A DNA stretch of 60,862 bases. Origin: Streptomyces turgidiscabies Car8. Lineage in GTDB: Bacteria; Actinomycetota; Actinomycetes; Streptomycetales; Streptomycetaceae. Location of the stretch: assembly GCF_000331005.1 (NCBI RefSeq), contig NZ_AEJB01000116.1:1-60862 (forward strand), read 5' to 3'. The notes below the pieces were generated by a model, which saw only the letters and a list, made by a program, of their open reading frames with translations, had not been told where the DNA came from and made no database searches. Numbering within the stretch: position 1 is the stretch's first letter; the number at the start of each line of letters is the position of its first letter. Both the position numbers and the translations under genes were made by a program. This document shows, piece after piece, positions 24,519-33,639 of this stretch.

Positions 24519-26102
24519 ATGCGATACGACGAAGAATTCCTGACCATTCCCCACGTCATCAGAGCGGCCGCCGAGCGTTTCGGAGATGACATCGCCCTGG
24601 TCGACGGCGACCGTCGATGGAGTTTCCGTCAACTGGCACAGCGGATGACGGAGGCGGTGCGGGCCGCTGTCGCTCTGGGTGTCGAGGCCGGTGACCGGGT
24701 CGGGCTCTGCGCGCCCAATTCCGCGGAATGGATCTTCGCCGCACTCGGAATCCAGGGCGCGGGAGGTGTGGTCGTCCCGCTCAACACACGTTTCAAGGCG
24801 GGCGAGATCTCCTACATTCTGCGCAAGTCGGGAGCGAAGGCGGTGTTCGCCGCCCCTTTCCTCGGCAGCGACTACATCGCCGACCTGCTGAAGCACGACC
24901 CCGATCTTCCGGCACTGCGCAGAACGGTGTCGGTTCTCGGTCCGAAGGGCGCCGCGGATCTGTCCTGGACGGAATTCCTGCGGGCCGCTGAGACCGTCTC
25001 GGCCGCCACGGCCGAGGAGACGATGGGGCGGCTCACCCCGGACGACATCTCCGACGTGATGTTCACGTCCGGCACGACGGGCCGCCCGAAGGGCGTCATC
25101 CTCACCCACGGGCAGTCGCTGCGGGCCTACGGCTGGATGGCCGAGGAGTACACGTTCCGGCGCGGCGACAGCTTTCTCGTCATCCCGCCGTTCTTCCACT
25201 GCTTCGGCTACAAGGCGGGCTGGCTGGCCTCCTTCATGCACGGGGTGACCGTCGTTCCCATGCCGGTGTTCCAGCCCGGAAAAGCGCTGGAGATCATCGA
25301 GAGGGAACGGGTGAGTGTTCTGCTCGGGCCGCCCACCATCTTCCACGATCTCATCAACCATCCCGACCGCTCCGGACACGATCTTTCGTCACTCCGGGTT
25401 TCCATGACCGGCGGCACCACCATTCCCCAGGCTTTGATCCGCGCGATGAAGTCCGAGCTGTCCTTCGACATCGTGATGAGCGCGTATGGGCTGACCGAGT
25501 CGTCGGCATTGGTCACGACCACCCGTATCGGGGATTCCGAGGAAACGGTGGCCCGCACGACCGGTCGGGTCATTCCGGACGTCGAGGTGAGAATCGTCGA
25601 CGAGGAGGGCCGGGAAGTCGCCGCGGAGCAGGACGGGGAGATCCTCGTCCGGGGATACAACGTCACCCGGGGGTATTGGGAGGAACCCGAGGCGACCGCC
25701 GCCACGATCGACGCACAGGGCTGGCTGCACACCGGGGACATAGGACGGCTCGACGCGGCCGGGAATCTCTCGATCGTCGACCGGAAGAAGGAGATGTACA
25801 TCGTCGGCGGATTCAACGCCTATCCGGCGGAGATCGAGAAACTGCTGCTGGCCCACGAGTCGATCGGGCAGGTCGCCGTGATCGGGGTGCCCGACGAACG
25901 GCTCGGCGAAGTCGGTTGTGCCTTCGTGGTCCCGAGACAGGGCCACGAGGTCAGCGAGAAGGAGGTCGTCGAGTGGTCGCGCGAGCACATGGCCAACTTC
26001 AAGGTGCCGCGCCATGTCCGTCTCGTCGGCCAACTCCCGCGCAACGCGAGCCAGAAGGTCCTCAAGGACGAGTTGCGCGCCCGCTTCGAAACGAAGGCCT
26101 GA
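24519..26102 (+). CDS. Acyl-CoA ligase, FadD3-like
   Basis: 527 residues, full-length ANL-superfamily enzyme. P-loop FTSGTTGRPKG near 183-192, 'YGLTESSAL', the 'GWLHTGDIGRLD' and 'DRKKEMYIVGGFNAYPAEIE' motifs, and the C-terminal lysine in 'NASQKVLKDELR'. It activates a carboxylic acid to its CoA thioester with ATP. Similarity in motif spacing to FadD3 (which activates the steroid C/D-ring propanoate in mycobacteria) is suggestive but not proof. Third positions use A/T more often than in the neighbouring genes. It lies 17 bp after the dehydrogenase pair. Confidence 0.9.
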   Translation: MRYDEEFLTIPHVIRAAAERFGDDIALVDGDRRWSFRQLAQRMTEAVRAAVALGVEAGDRVGLCAPNSAEWIFAALGIQGAGGVVVPLNTRFKAGEISYILRKSGAKAVFAAPFLGSDYIADLLKHDPDLPALRRTVSVLGPKGAADLSWTEFLRAAETVSAATAEETMGRLTPDDISDVMFTSGTTGRPKGVILTHGQSLRAYGWMAEEYTFRRGDSFLVIPPFFHCFGYKAGWLASFMHGVTVVPMPVFQPGKALEIIERERVSVLLGPPTIFHDLINHPDRSGHDLSSLRVSMTGGTTIPQALIRAMKSELSFDIVMSAYGLTESSALVTTTRIGDSEETVARTTGRVIPDVEVRIVDEEGREVAAEQDGEILVRGYNVTRGYWEEPEATAATIDAQGWLHTGDIGRLDAAGNLSIVDRKKEMYIVGGFNAYPAEIEKLLLAHESIGQVAVIGVPDERLGEVGCAFVVPRQGHEVSEKEVVEWSREHMANFKVPRHVRLVGQLPRNASQKVLKDELRARFETKA

Positions 26103-26107
26103 CCGGC

Positions 26108-27349
26108 ATGGCTGACACAGCTGACACGCCTGGCGAAGCCGTCCCGGTCGGGGCCGTCGGGCCGCTCGCCGGTATCACGGTGGTGACGTTGGAGCAGGCC
26201 GTGTCCGCTCCCATGTGCACCCGCACCCTCGGTGACTTCGGCGCCCGGGTGATCAAGGTGGAGAACCCGGCGGGCGGCGACTTCGCCCGGCACTACGACG
26301 ATGTGGTGAACGGCCTCGCGGCACACTTCGTGTGGATCAACCGGGGCAAGGAGTCGGTGGCCCTGGATCTCAAGTCGCCTTCCGGAATGACCGTGTTGCA
26401 CCAGCTGCTCGCCCGCGCCGACGTCCTCGTCTCCAACCTCACCCCCGGCACCACGGCCAAGCTGGGCATCGCCCCCGCCGACCTGGCCGTACGGCACCCG
26501 GAGCTGATCGCGGTCGAGATCGACGGGTACGGTCCGGGTGGTCCCCTCTCGCACAAGCGCGCCTACGATCTGCTCGTCCAGGCCGAGGCCGGGGCGTGTG
26601 CGGTGACGGGTCTGCCAGGGGCGCCGGCCAAGCCCGGGCCCCCGATGGCCGATGTGTGCGCCGGGCTGTACGCGGCCCTGTCCATCATGGCGTTGCTGTA
26701 CGAGCGGGGACGCGGGCGGCGCGGCGGTCCGGCGTCGGTCGCGGTGAGCCTCTTCGACACCATGACGGAGTTGATGGGCTACCCGCTCACGTACACCCAG
26801 CACTCGGGCGTCGATCAGCAGCCCTGGGGGATGGGTTCGCCGGCGGTGGCACCGTACGGCGCCTACGTCACCGGTGACGGTCAGACCGTCGTCCTCGGGA
26901 CGACGAACGACCGTGAATGGCAGCGTTTCGCAAGGGAGTTGCTGGGCCGGCCCGATCTGGCGGACGACGAGCGGTTCGCCACGACGCCCGGCCGGGTCGC
27001 CCACCGTGCCGTGCTGGACGCCGAGATCAGTGGCTGGTGTGCCCGGCACGACCTCGCGTACGTCCAGAGCAGCGCGGACGCCGCCGGGATCGGCAACTCG
27101 CGGTTCAACCGGCCGAGCGAGGTGGTCGCGCATCCGCATCTGAAGGCGCGGGACCGGTGGCGGGAGGTCGAGACACCGTACGGGCCGATCTCCGCGCTGC
27201 TTCCGCCGCCGGTGATCTCGGGCTACGAGCAGCCGATGGGCGCGATCCCGGCTCTCGGTGAGCACACGGCGGCCGTGCTTGCCGAGTTGGGCATCGACGA
27301 GCAGGGCGAGGAAGCGGGCAGGGCGACGGGCGGGGGCGAGCCGTCGTGA
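26108..27349 (+). CDS. Class III CoA-transferase (CaiB/BaiF)
   Basis: 413 residues. Standard order: N-terminal CoA-binding part 'GITVVTLEQAVSAPMCTRTLGDFGARVIKVENP', 'FVWINRGKESVALDLK', catalytic aspartate in 'MADVCAGLYAALS' (about Asp182), and the C-terminal 'DGQTVVLGTTNDREWQRFARELLG'. It moves CoA between an acyl-CoA and a free acid. It starts 5 bp after the ligase stop and overlaps the next gene by GTGA. Confidence 0.92.
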   Translation: MADTADTPGEAVPVGAVGPLAGITVVTLEQAVSAPMCTRTLGDFGARVIKVENPAGGDFARHYDDVVNGLAAHFVWINRGKESVALDLKSPSGMTVLHQLLARADVLVSNLTPGTTAKLGIAPADLAVRHPELIAVEIDGYGPGGPLSHKRAYDLLVQAEAGACAVTGLPGAPAKPGPPMADVCAGLYAALSIMALLYERGRGRRGGPASVAVSLFDTMTELMGYPLTYTQHSGVDQQPWGMGSPAVAPYGAYVTGDGQTVVLGTTNDREWQRFARELLGRPDLADDERFATTPGRVAHRAVLDAEISGWCARHDLAYVQSSADAAGIGNSRFNRPSEVVAHPHLKARDRWREVETPYGPISALLPPPVISGYEQPMGAIPALGEHTAAVLAELGIDEQGEEAGRATGGGEPS

Positions 27350-28224
27350 GCGGGGAGGAGCCTGTGCTGCTCCAGGGCGACCGGGACGGCGTACGGACCC
27401 TGACGCTGAACCGGCCGCACCGGAAGAACGCCCTCGACGCGGAGTTGTGGGTGGCGCTGCGGGACGCGTTGACGGACGCCGGGCGTGATCGTGACGTACG
27501 GGCGCTGGTGGTGACGGGGGCCGGGGGCGCGTTCTGCTCGGGCGCCGACATCTCGGGCGGGCTCAGCAGCGCGCACCCCCTGTACCGGATGCGGACGTTG
27601 AGCGAAGTCGCTCTGCAACTGCACGAGTTGCCGGTGCCGAGCATCGCCAAGGTGACCGGTGTCGCGGTGGGCGCGGGGTGGAATCTGGCGCTGGGATGCG
27701 ATCTGGTCGTGGCCACACCGGAGGCACGGTTCTCGCAGATCTTCGCGCGGCGCGGGCTGTCCCTGGACCTGGGAGGTTCCTGGCTGTTGCCGAAGCTGGT
27801 CGGATTGCAGCAGGCCAAGCGGCTCGCGCTGCTCGCCGAGACGATCGGGGCCGAGGAGGCGAAGTCGCTCGGGCTGGTGACCTGGGTGGTGGCGGCCGAC
27901 GAGGTGGACCCCTTCGTCGAGGAGCTCGGGGCGCGGCTGGTGGCGGGTGCGCCCGTCGCGCTCGCGCAGACCAAGGCACTGCTGAACGAGGGTGCCGACC
28001 GCACCCTGCGGGACGCCCTCGCGGGCGAGGCGCGTGCTCAGGGGGTCAACTTCGCCACGGCGGACGTGTCGGAGGCGTTCTCGGCGTTCACGGAGCAGCG
28101 CGAACCGTCCTTCGACGGCCGGTGGGCGGTGCCCGGGACGGGCGTGCCGACAGCAAGGGGCACAACAGGCAACGGGACAACCAACTCGGTGGCGCCAGGC
28201 GCCCCTTCGGTCAGGAGGCCGTAG
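27346..28224 (+). CDS. Enoyl-CoA hydratase/isomerase-family protein, PaaG-like
   Basis: 292 residues from GTG 27346, overlapping the previous stop. 'VTGAGGAFCSGADISGG' and 'VAVGAGWNLALGCDLVV' form the oxyanion hole. The first hydratase Glu is Asn, and the loop 'FSQIFARRGLSLDLGGSWLLPKLVG' carries an Asp as in PaaG-type and dienoyl-CoA isomerases. Isomerase rather than hydratase activity is therefore favoured. A Gly/Thr/Asn-rich C-terminal tail of about 25 residues is unusual. Confidence 0.88.
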   Translation: MSGEEPVLLQGDRDGVRTLTLNRPHRKNALDAELWVALRDALTDAGRDRDVRALVVTGAGGAFCSGADISGGLSSAHPLYRMRTLSEVALQLHELPVPSIAKVTGVAVGAGWNLALGCDLVVATPEARFSQIFARRGLSLDLGGSWLLPKLVGLQQAKRLALLAETIGAEEAKSLGLVTWVVAADEVDPFVEELGARLVAGAPVALAQTKALLNEGADRTLRDALAGEARAQGVNFATADVSEAFSAFTEQREPSFDGRWAVPGTGVPTARGTTGNGTTNSVAPGAPSVRRP

Positions 28225-29369
28225 TGCGGGAAGCGGTGATCGTGGCGGCGGTGCGCACCCCCGTCGGGAAGCGCGACGGGGGGCTCGCGGGTATCCACCC
28301 GGCCGACCTGTCCGCTCTCGTCCTGCGGGCGCTCGCCGAGCGGACGGGCATCGATCCCGGTGTCGTCGACGATGTCGTCTGGGGCTGTGTGTCGCAGGTC
28401 GGCGACCAGTCGAGCAACATCGGCCGGTACGCGGTGCTCGCGGCGGGCTGGCCCGAGAGTGTTCCGGGGACGACGGTCAACCGGGCCTGCGGGTCGAGTC
28501 AGCAGGCGCTGGACTTCGCCGCGCAGTCCGTGCTGTCGGGGCAGCAGGACGTCGTCGTGGCGGGCGGCGTCGAGGTGATGAGCCGGGTCCCGCTGGGCTC
28601 GGCGCGGGCGTCGGGGATGCCGTACGGGCCCGGGGTCCTCGCCCGGTACCAGGACTTCTCGTTCAACCAGGGAGTGTCCGCGGAGAGGATCGCCCAGAAG
28701 TGGGGGTTCACGCGGACCCGGCTCGACGAGTTCGCCGCGCTCTCGCACGAGCGGGCCGCGGCGGCCCTGGACTCCGGGGTGTTCGAGGAGCAGGTAGTAC
28801 CGGTGTCCGTCGGCGGCCTGACCGTGACCGCCGACGAGGGCGTTCGGCGCGGGACCGGTGTCGCCGGCCTCGCGCGGCTCAGGCCCGCGTTCCTGGACGA
28901 CGGTGTGATCCACGCGGGCAACTCCTCCCAGATCTCCGACGGCGCCGCCGCGCTGCTGGTGACGACGCCCGAGAAGGCGCGCGCACTGGGCCTCGCCCCG
29001 CTGGTGCGCTACCGCGCGGGTGTTGTCGTCGGCGCCGACCCGGTGCTGATGCTGACCGGGCCGATCCCCGCGACCGAGCGGGTGCTGCGGAAGGCGGGCG
29101 TCGGACTGTCCGAGGTCGGTGTGTTCGAGGTGAACGAGGCGTTCGCGCCCGTACCGCTGGCCTGGCTCGCCGAGACGGGCGCCGATCCGGCGCTGCTCAA
29201 TCCGCTGGGCGGGGCCATCGCCCTGGGGCATCCGCTCGGGGCGTCCGGCGCGGTCCTGATGACCCGCATGATCCATCACATGCGGGAGCGCGGACTGCGC
29301 TACGGCCTGCAGACCATGTGCGAGGGCGGCGGCACAGCGAACGCCACCCTCGTCGAACTCGCCTCCTGA
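28224..29369 (+). CDS. Thiolase (acetyl-CoA C-acyltransferase)
   Basis: 381 residues from GTG 28224, overlapping the TAG of the previous gene, with GGAGG upstream. Catalytic cysteine in 'NRACGSSQQA' (Cys89), 'EVNEAFAPVPLAW', the histidine in GGAIALGHPLGASG, and the second cysteine in 'TMCEGGGTANA'. It should cleave a 3-oxoacyl-CoA with free CoA, releasing acetyl- or propionyl-CoA. Confidence 0.93.
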   Translation: MREAVIVAAVRTPVGKRDGGLAGIHPADLSALVLRALAERTGIDPGVVDDVVWGCVSQVGDQSSNIGRYAVLAAGWPESVPGTTVNRACGSSQQALDFAAQSVLSGQQDVVVAGGVEVMSRVPLGSARASGMPYGPGVLARYQDFSFNQGVSAERIAQKWGFTRTRLDEFAALSHERAAAALDSGVFEEQVVPVSVGGLTVTADEGVRRGTGVAGLARLRPAFLDDGVIHAGNSSQISDGAAALLVTTPEKARALGLAPLVRYRAGVVVGADPVLMLTGPIPATERVLRKAGVGLSEVGVFEVNEAFAPVPLAWLAETGADPALLNPLGGAIALGHPLGASGAVLMTRMIHHMRERGLRYGLQTMCEGGGTANATLVELAS

Positions 29370-29380
29370 CAGGAGCAGTT

Positions 29381-30529
29381 GTGCGCCGAGACATCTTCAC
29401 CCCCGATCACGAGGCGTTCCGCGGGCTGGTGCGGGACTTCGTGGCGAACGAGGTGGTCCCGTACTACGCCGACTGGGAGGAAGCCGGGCGGCTGCCCCGT
29501 GAACTCTTCGAACAGCTCGGCTCACTGGGCCTGTTGGGCATGTCCGTCCCCGAGGAGTTCGGCGGGGCGGGCCTGGGCGACTACCGCTACAACGTGGTCC
29601 TCCAGGAGGAGGCGGCCCGTGCGCTGGTCACCCTTGGCACGGTACGCACCCAACTCGACGTCGTGCTCCCCTACTTCCTCGCCTACGCCGACCGGGAGCA
29701 GCGCGCCCGCTGGTTCCCCGGCCTCGCCGCGGGGAAGCTGCTCACGGCCGTCGCCATGACGGAACCCGGCACGGGCTCCGACCTCGCGGGCATCCGGACG
29801 ACAGCCGTGCGGGACGGCGACTCGTACGTCCTGAACGGGGCGAAGACGTTCATCACGGGCGGGCTGCTCGCCGATCTGGTGGTCGTGGTGGCCCGGACGG
29901 CCACCGATCCCGACGACCGGCGCGCGGGGCTGACCCTGCTTGTGGTCGAGGACGGCATGCCGGGGTTCACCCGGGGCCGGGTCCTGCAGAAGATGGGCAT
30001 CAGAGTGCAGGACACGGTCGAGCTGGCCTTCGACGACGTACGTGTCCCGGTCGCCAACCGGCTCGGTGAGGAGGGCGCCGCCTTCGGCTATCTCGGCCAC
30101 AACCTGCCGCAGGAGCGGATGACGGTGGCGGTCGGCTCGGTCGCACAGGCACGGGCCGCCCTCGACACGACGGTCGAGTACGTCAAGGAGCGCGAGGTCT
30201 TCGGGAAGCCGGTCGCCGCCTTCCAGAACACGAAGTTCGAACTAGCCGCCGTGGCCGCCGAGTTGGAGGCGGCGCAGATGATGCTCGACCGTGCGGTCCG
30301 CGAACTCGTCCACGACGAGCTGTCTGGCGCCGACGCGGCGAAGGTCAAGCTGTTCTGCACGGAGATGCAGGCCCGGACGGTCGACCGCTGTCTTCAACTC
30401 TTCGGCGGATACGGCTATATGCAGGAGTACCCGATCGCCCGGCTCTACACGGACGCGCGCATCACCCGTATCTACGCCGGGACGAGCGAGGTCATGAAGG
30501 TCATCATCGCCAAGTCGTTGGGACTGTGA
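29381..30529 (+). CDS. Acyl-CoA dehydrogenase
   Basis: 382 residues from GTG 29381 with AGGAG upstream. A full-length enzyme with 'VAMTEPGTGSDLAGIRTTAV', 'LNGAKTFITGG', 'VLQKMGIRVQDTVELAFDDVRVP' and 'QLFGGYGYMQEYPIARLYTDARITRIYAGTSEVMK'. The Glu of YEGTS is replaced by Ala, with a following Glu in TSEVM. It overlaps the next gene by TGATG, so translation is coupled. It is probably a homotetramer acting on a different intermediate from the heteromeric pairs. Confidence 0.92.
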   Translation: MRRDIFTPDHEAFRGLVRDFVANEVVPYYADWEEAGRLPRELFEQLGSLGLLGMSVPEEFGGAGLGDYRYNVVLQEEAARALVTLGTVRTQLDVVLPYFLAYADREQRARWFPGLAAGKLLTAVAMTEPGTGSDLAGIRTTAVRDGDSYVLNGAKTFITGGLLADLVVVVARTATDPDDRRAGLTLLVVEDGMPGFTRGRVLQKMGIRVQDTVELAFDDVRVPVANRLGEEGAAFGYLGHNLPQERMTVAVGSVAQARAALDTTVEYVKEREVFGKPVAAFQNTKFELAAVAAELEAAQMMLDRAVRELVHDELSGADAAKVKLFCTEMQARTVDRCLQLFGGYGYMQEYPIARLYTDARITRIYAGTSEVMKVIIAKSLGL

Positions 30530-31314
30530 TGCCGACATCGGGAACGTCGGACTTCGAGGGCCGGACGGGCGCGGCGTTCGTCGCGGGCGGGACCGGAGGC
30601 ATCGGCGCGGAGATCGTCCGAACGCTGGCCGGGCGGGGCAGCGATGTGGCGTTCACGTACCGCGCCAACGAGACGGCGGCGGAGGCGCTCGCCGGTGAGG
30701 TCTCGGCGTACGGCCGCCACGTCCTGGCCCTGCGGCTGGACTTGGGGGACGAGTCGGCCACGGCGGAGGCGGTGGCCGAGGCCGACGAGGCGTTCGGAGG
30801 GCTGCACACGGTCGTGTACGCGGCCGGTCCCCACGTACCGATGAAACACCTCAGCAAGGTGACGCCGGGCGAGTACCGTGCCCAACTCGACGCGGACGCC
30901 GTGGCGTTCTTCAATCTGGTCCATCCCGCGCTGCCGAGGCTGCGGGAGACCCGGGGCAGCATCGTCGCCGTGACGACGGTGGCCACCCGCCGGTACCCGG
31001 TCAGGGACGGCCTGTCGGCGGGTACGAAGGGTGCCGTCGAGGCGGTGGCCCGGGCGCTCGCGGCGGAGGAGGGGCGCTACGGGGTCCGCGTGAACTGCGT
31101 GGCTCCCGGCATGCTCAACGACGGGATCGCCGGTCGCCTGATCGCCACCGGGGAACTGGACGAGGCAGCGCTCGCGATCACCCGGCGCAACATCCCGCTA
31201 CGCCGCTTCGGGGCCGCGAAGGACATCGCGGAGGCGGTGGCGTTCCTCGCTTCGGAGCGGGCGGGGTTCATCACGGGGCAGGCGTTGGGCGTGGACGGCG
31301 GATACAGCGTCTGA
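30529..31314 (+). CDS. SDR-family protein lacking the catalytic tyrosine
   Basis: 261 residues. The Rossmann motif GGTGGIG (about 20-26) and the C-terminal 'FITGQALGVDGGYSV' are normal. The active-site segment reads 'LSAGTKGAV': the lysine (about 167) is present, but the residue four positions before it is Ser instead of Tyr. The usual NNAG is YAAG, and the catalytic Ser region reads AVTTVAT. It may be a dead dehydrogenase, a double-bond reductase, or a protein with another mechanism. It is the last gene of the operon from 21590 and converges on the amidohydrolase with a 9-bp gap. Confidence 0.85.
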   Translation: MPTSGTSDFEGRTGAAFVAGGTGGIGAEIVRTLAGRGSDVAFTYRANETAAEALAGEVSAYGRHVLALRLDLGDESATAEAVAEADEAFGGLHTVVYAAGPHVPMKHLSKVTPGEYRAQLDADAVAFFNLVHPALPRLRETRGSIVAVTTVATRRYPVRDGLSAGTKGAVEAVARALAAEEGRYGVRVNCVAPGMLNDGIAGRLIATGELDEAALAITRRNIPLRRFGAAKDIAEAVAFLASERAGFITGQALGVDGGYSV

Positions 31315-31323
31315 CCCACTTCC

Positions 31324-32592
31324 TCACTCGGAGGCGGTGACGCGCTCTCCGGCCACGAAGGCCGCCCGCACGGTGTCGGCTGTCAGTGCGTCGAGCGCCT
31401 CCCGCATCGGCACGTGGAGCAGGCACAGGTCGGCGACCGCGCCGACCTCCAACCTGCGGGTGCGGGCGGGGTGTTGGGGATGGCCGGTGAAGAGGTTCAG
31501 TGCCGCTTCCGCGTCCAGGGCTTCTCCGCCGGTACGTGCGACGGTGGCCCGCATGACCGCCCACGGGTCGGGCGTTCCGTACGGCGCGTCGGTGCCGGCG
31601 GCGAGGGGGATGCCGGCGTCTGCCAGGGAACGGCAGCGGTAGAGGTGGGGGCGGTCGTCGGGGTCAACGTCGGTGGCGTAGGCGTGTCCGCGTTCGGCGG
31701 GGAAGTGCGGCTGGGTCACGACCGTGACGCCGAGGTGTCTGATCCAGGGGATCGTCTCGGCCGGGACGACGGAGGCATGCTCGATACGGTCGCCGTCGAC
31801 CGGGCCGGCCTCGTCCAGCGCGAGGAGAGTCACGAGCAGTTGTACTCGGGTCACGCAGTGAACGGCCACGGGGCGCGGCCTCAAGGACGTGATTCTGGCG
31901 GCGAGTTCGGCCGGTACGGGCAGGGTGGCGTCGTCGAGCAGCAGCTTCACGGGCGCGTCGACCGTCATGACGAGCAGCCGCTGCGGCAGCACCGACAGCA
32001 GATCGAGGAGGCCGTCGGCCGGGTGCGGATCGGCGTTGGTGAAACCCGTGACGCCGAGCGCCGCCGCCCTGCTGCCCACGCCCTCCAGGTCCAGGCGCAC
32101 GGGCGGGACGTAGCCGCGCAGCCGTTCGTCCTCCCGCCAGAACCGCCCGTCGCCGGACTCCGTGTCCAGGCCGGCCGCCCGCAGCGCGGCGCTGTTCCAC
32201 ACCCACAGCGCGCCGGTCCGGTGCTGGACGCGGGCCGGCCGGTCCGGGGCGAGGGCGTCGAGAACCTGTCGGTCGAGTTCGCCCGCGACGCTCTCGTGGT
32301 AGCCGACGGCCCGCACCCACTCCCCCGGCGCCCCATCACGCAGGACGGCGGCGAGTCCGTCCCGGCCGGTGACGTCCGCCGGGCCGACCCGGACGGACGC
32401 GGCGTCGGCGGCCAGCGCCGCGAGGTGGACGTGGTGGTCATGGAGGCCGGGAAGCAGGGCGCCCCCGCGCCCGTCGACTCCGTCGGTCTCGTCCCTCCTG
32501 TCCAGCCGCTCCCCGACCTCGGCGATACGCCCGTCCCGGACCCGTACGTCGACCCGCCCCGCGCCCTTGACCTCGACGTTCCTGATCAGCAC
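31324..32592 (-). CDS. Amidohydrolase (family 3, YtcJ-like)
   Basis: 422 residues. The metal motif HDHHVHL follows the beta-sandwich strand 'GGALLPGL'. Later elements are 'RIEHASVVPAETIPWIRHLGVTVVTQPHF', 'AAGTDAPYGTPDPWAVM' and the C-terminal 'LFTGHPQHPARTRRLEVGAVADLCLL', all as in amidohydrolase family 3. It hydrolyses C-N or C-O bonds of unknown substrates; in this cluster a lactone or amide intermediate is possible. A GTG start at 32592 overlaps the stop of the CoA-transferase gene. Confidence 0.85.
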   Translation of the reverse strand: MLIRNVEVKGAGRVDVRVRDGRIAEVGERLDRRDETDGVDGRGGALLPGLHDHHVHLAALAADAASVRVGPADVTGRDGLAAVLRDGAPGEWVRAVGYHESVAGELDRQVLDALAPDRPARVQHRTGALWVWNSAALRAAGLDTESGDGRFWREDERLRGYVPPVRLDLEGVGSRAAALGVTGFTNADPHPADGLLDLLSVLPQRLLVMTVDAPVKLLLDDATLPVPAELAARITSLRPRPVAVHCVTRVQLLVTLLALDEAGPVDGDRIEHASVVPAETIPWIRHLGVTVVTQPHFPAERGHAYATDVDPDDRPHLYRCRSLADAGIPLAAGTDAPYGTPDPWAVMRATVARTGGEALDAEAALNLFTGHPQHPARTRRLEVGAVADLCLLHVPMREALDALTADTVRAAFVAGERVTASE

Positions 32593-33590
32593 GGCGACGG
32601 AACCAGGGCGGCGGCGCAGGCCGACATGGTCACGCTCAGCAGCTCGCCTCCCCCGGTGGCGAGGGAGTGAGCGGCGGCGTGGGCGGCGTAGATGCCGGTG
32701 ACCGGGTCGGCGAGCGCGTCGCCCGCGAAGACGGGGTCGCCCTGTGTGTCGACGCCGGTCAGGCCGCCCACGACGGCGGCGTCGTCGCCGAATGCGATGC
32801 GGTCGTCGTCCCGGCCGTACCCGGTGATGCTCACCCAGACCCGGCCCGGACGGGCGGCGAGGAACTTTTCGGCGTGGACTCCGAGCCTGCGCAGCGCCCG
32901 GGGCCGGGACGCCTCGATGACGACGTCGGCCCCGGCGACCACCTCGGCGAGCGCGCCCGAGGCGAAGTCCAGGACGAGGCTGTCGTGCCCTTCGTGCAGC
33001 CAGCGGTAGAAGGCGGGTGATCCGGCGCGGGCGCCGTCCGGTCGGGTCATGCTCTCCACCTTCACCACCGTGGCTCCTGCGAGGCCCAGGAGGCGTGCGC
33101 ACAACGGGCCCGCCCAGAGGGCCGAGAGGTCGACGACACGGAGGGCGGCCGGGTCGCGTACGCACTGCTCGCCGAGCCGCTCGATCCGTACCGGGGGTCC
33201 ACTCGCGGAGACGTGCTCCCCGGCGGCGATCCCCAGCAGCTGTGCGCTCGCCGCCACTTCGGCGGCCGTCGCCCGCTTCGCCGCCTCCCGGAGCGGCTCG
33301 CCCTCGGCACCGGACAGGAGAGCGACGAGAGCCGGTACGGCGGCCAGGTCGTCCGGGCGTGCCAGGTTCACGGCGGCCCAGCCGTCGGCCGCTTCGAGGA
33401 GGTGGCAGGAGCCGCCGGCCGAGGTCCGGCCCGGCAGAGCGTGACCCCACAGTCGGGCGCGGAGAAAGAGGGCGTTGGGCAGGTCGACGGCCACGCCCGT
33501 GAGGGCCGTGAACTCCTTCGCGACCGACGCCACAGGGGGCAGGTACGGCTCGACCGAGTCCATCCAGCGACTGAGAGCGTCATTCTCCAA
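32586..33590 (-). CDS. Class III CoA-transferase with apparently permuted halves
   Basis: 334 residues. Residues about 1-140 contain 'LLEAADGWAAVNLARPDD' and a helical stretch ending 'AQLLGIAAG', which look like the C-terminal part of a normal CaiB/BaiF enzyme. Residues about 150-330 then give the usual N-terminal part, 'VVDLSALWAGPLCARLLGLAGATVVKVES', and the catalytic Asp segment 'GDALADPVTGIY' close to the end. The start may be TTG 33590 (AGGAGAAGGG upstream) or ATG 33563; the GAGAAT-type operator overlaps the first option. It is divergent from the crotonase gene at 33640. Confidence 0.82.
   Translation of the reverse strand: MENDALSRWMDSVEPYLPPVASVAKEFTALTGVAVDLPNALFLRARLWGHALPGRTSAGGSCHLLEAADGWAAVNLARPDDLAAVPALVALLSGAEGEPLREAAKRATAAEVAASAQLLGIAAGEHVSASGPPVRIERLGEQCVRDPAALRVVDLSALWAGPLCARLLGLAGATVVKVESMTRPDGARAGSPAFYRWLHEGHDSLVLDFASGALAEVVAGADVVIEASRPRALRRLGVHAEKFLAARPGRVWVSITGYGRDDDRIAFGDDAAVVGGLTGVDTQGDPVFAGDALADPVTGIYAAHAAAHSLATGGGELLSVTMSACAAALVPSPC
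33573..33587 (-). promoter_or_regulatory. GAGAAT-type operator, imperfect (GAGAGC-GTC-ATTCTC)
   Basis: One arm is perfect and the other has two mismatches. It lies at the start of the CoA-transferase gene, facing the divergent crotonase promoter 40 bp away. Confidence 0.4.
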
Positions 33591-33627
33591 TGGCCAAACG
33601 CCCTTCTCCTGGGAGGTAGCCCCAAAT

Positions 33628-33633
33628 TACACT
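33628..33633 (+). promoter_or_regulatory. -10 hexamer TACACT, leaderless promoter of the crotonase gene
   Basis: TACACT is followed by six bases and then the GTG start at 33640, with no ribosome binding site in between. This is typical of leaderless Streptomyces transcripts. Confidence 0.45.
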
Positions 33634-33639
33634 CCGGTC

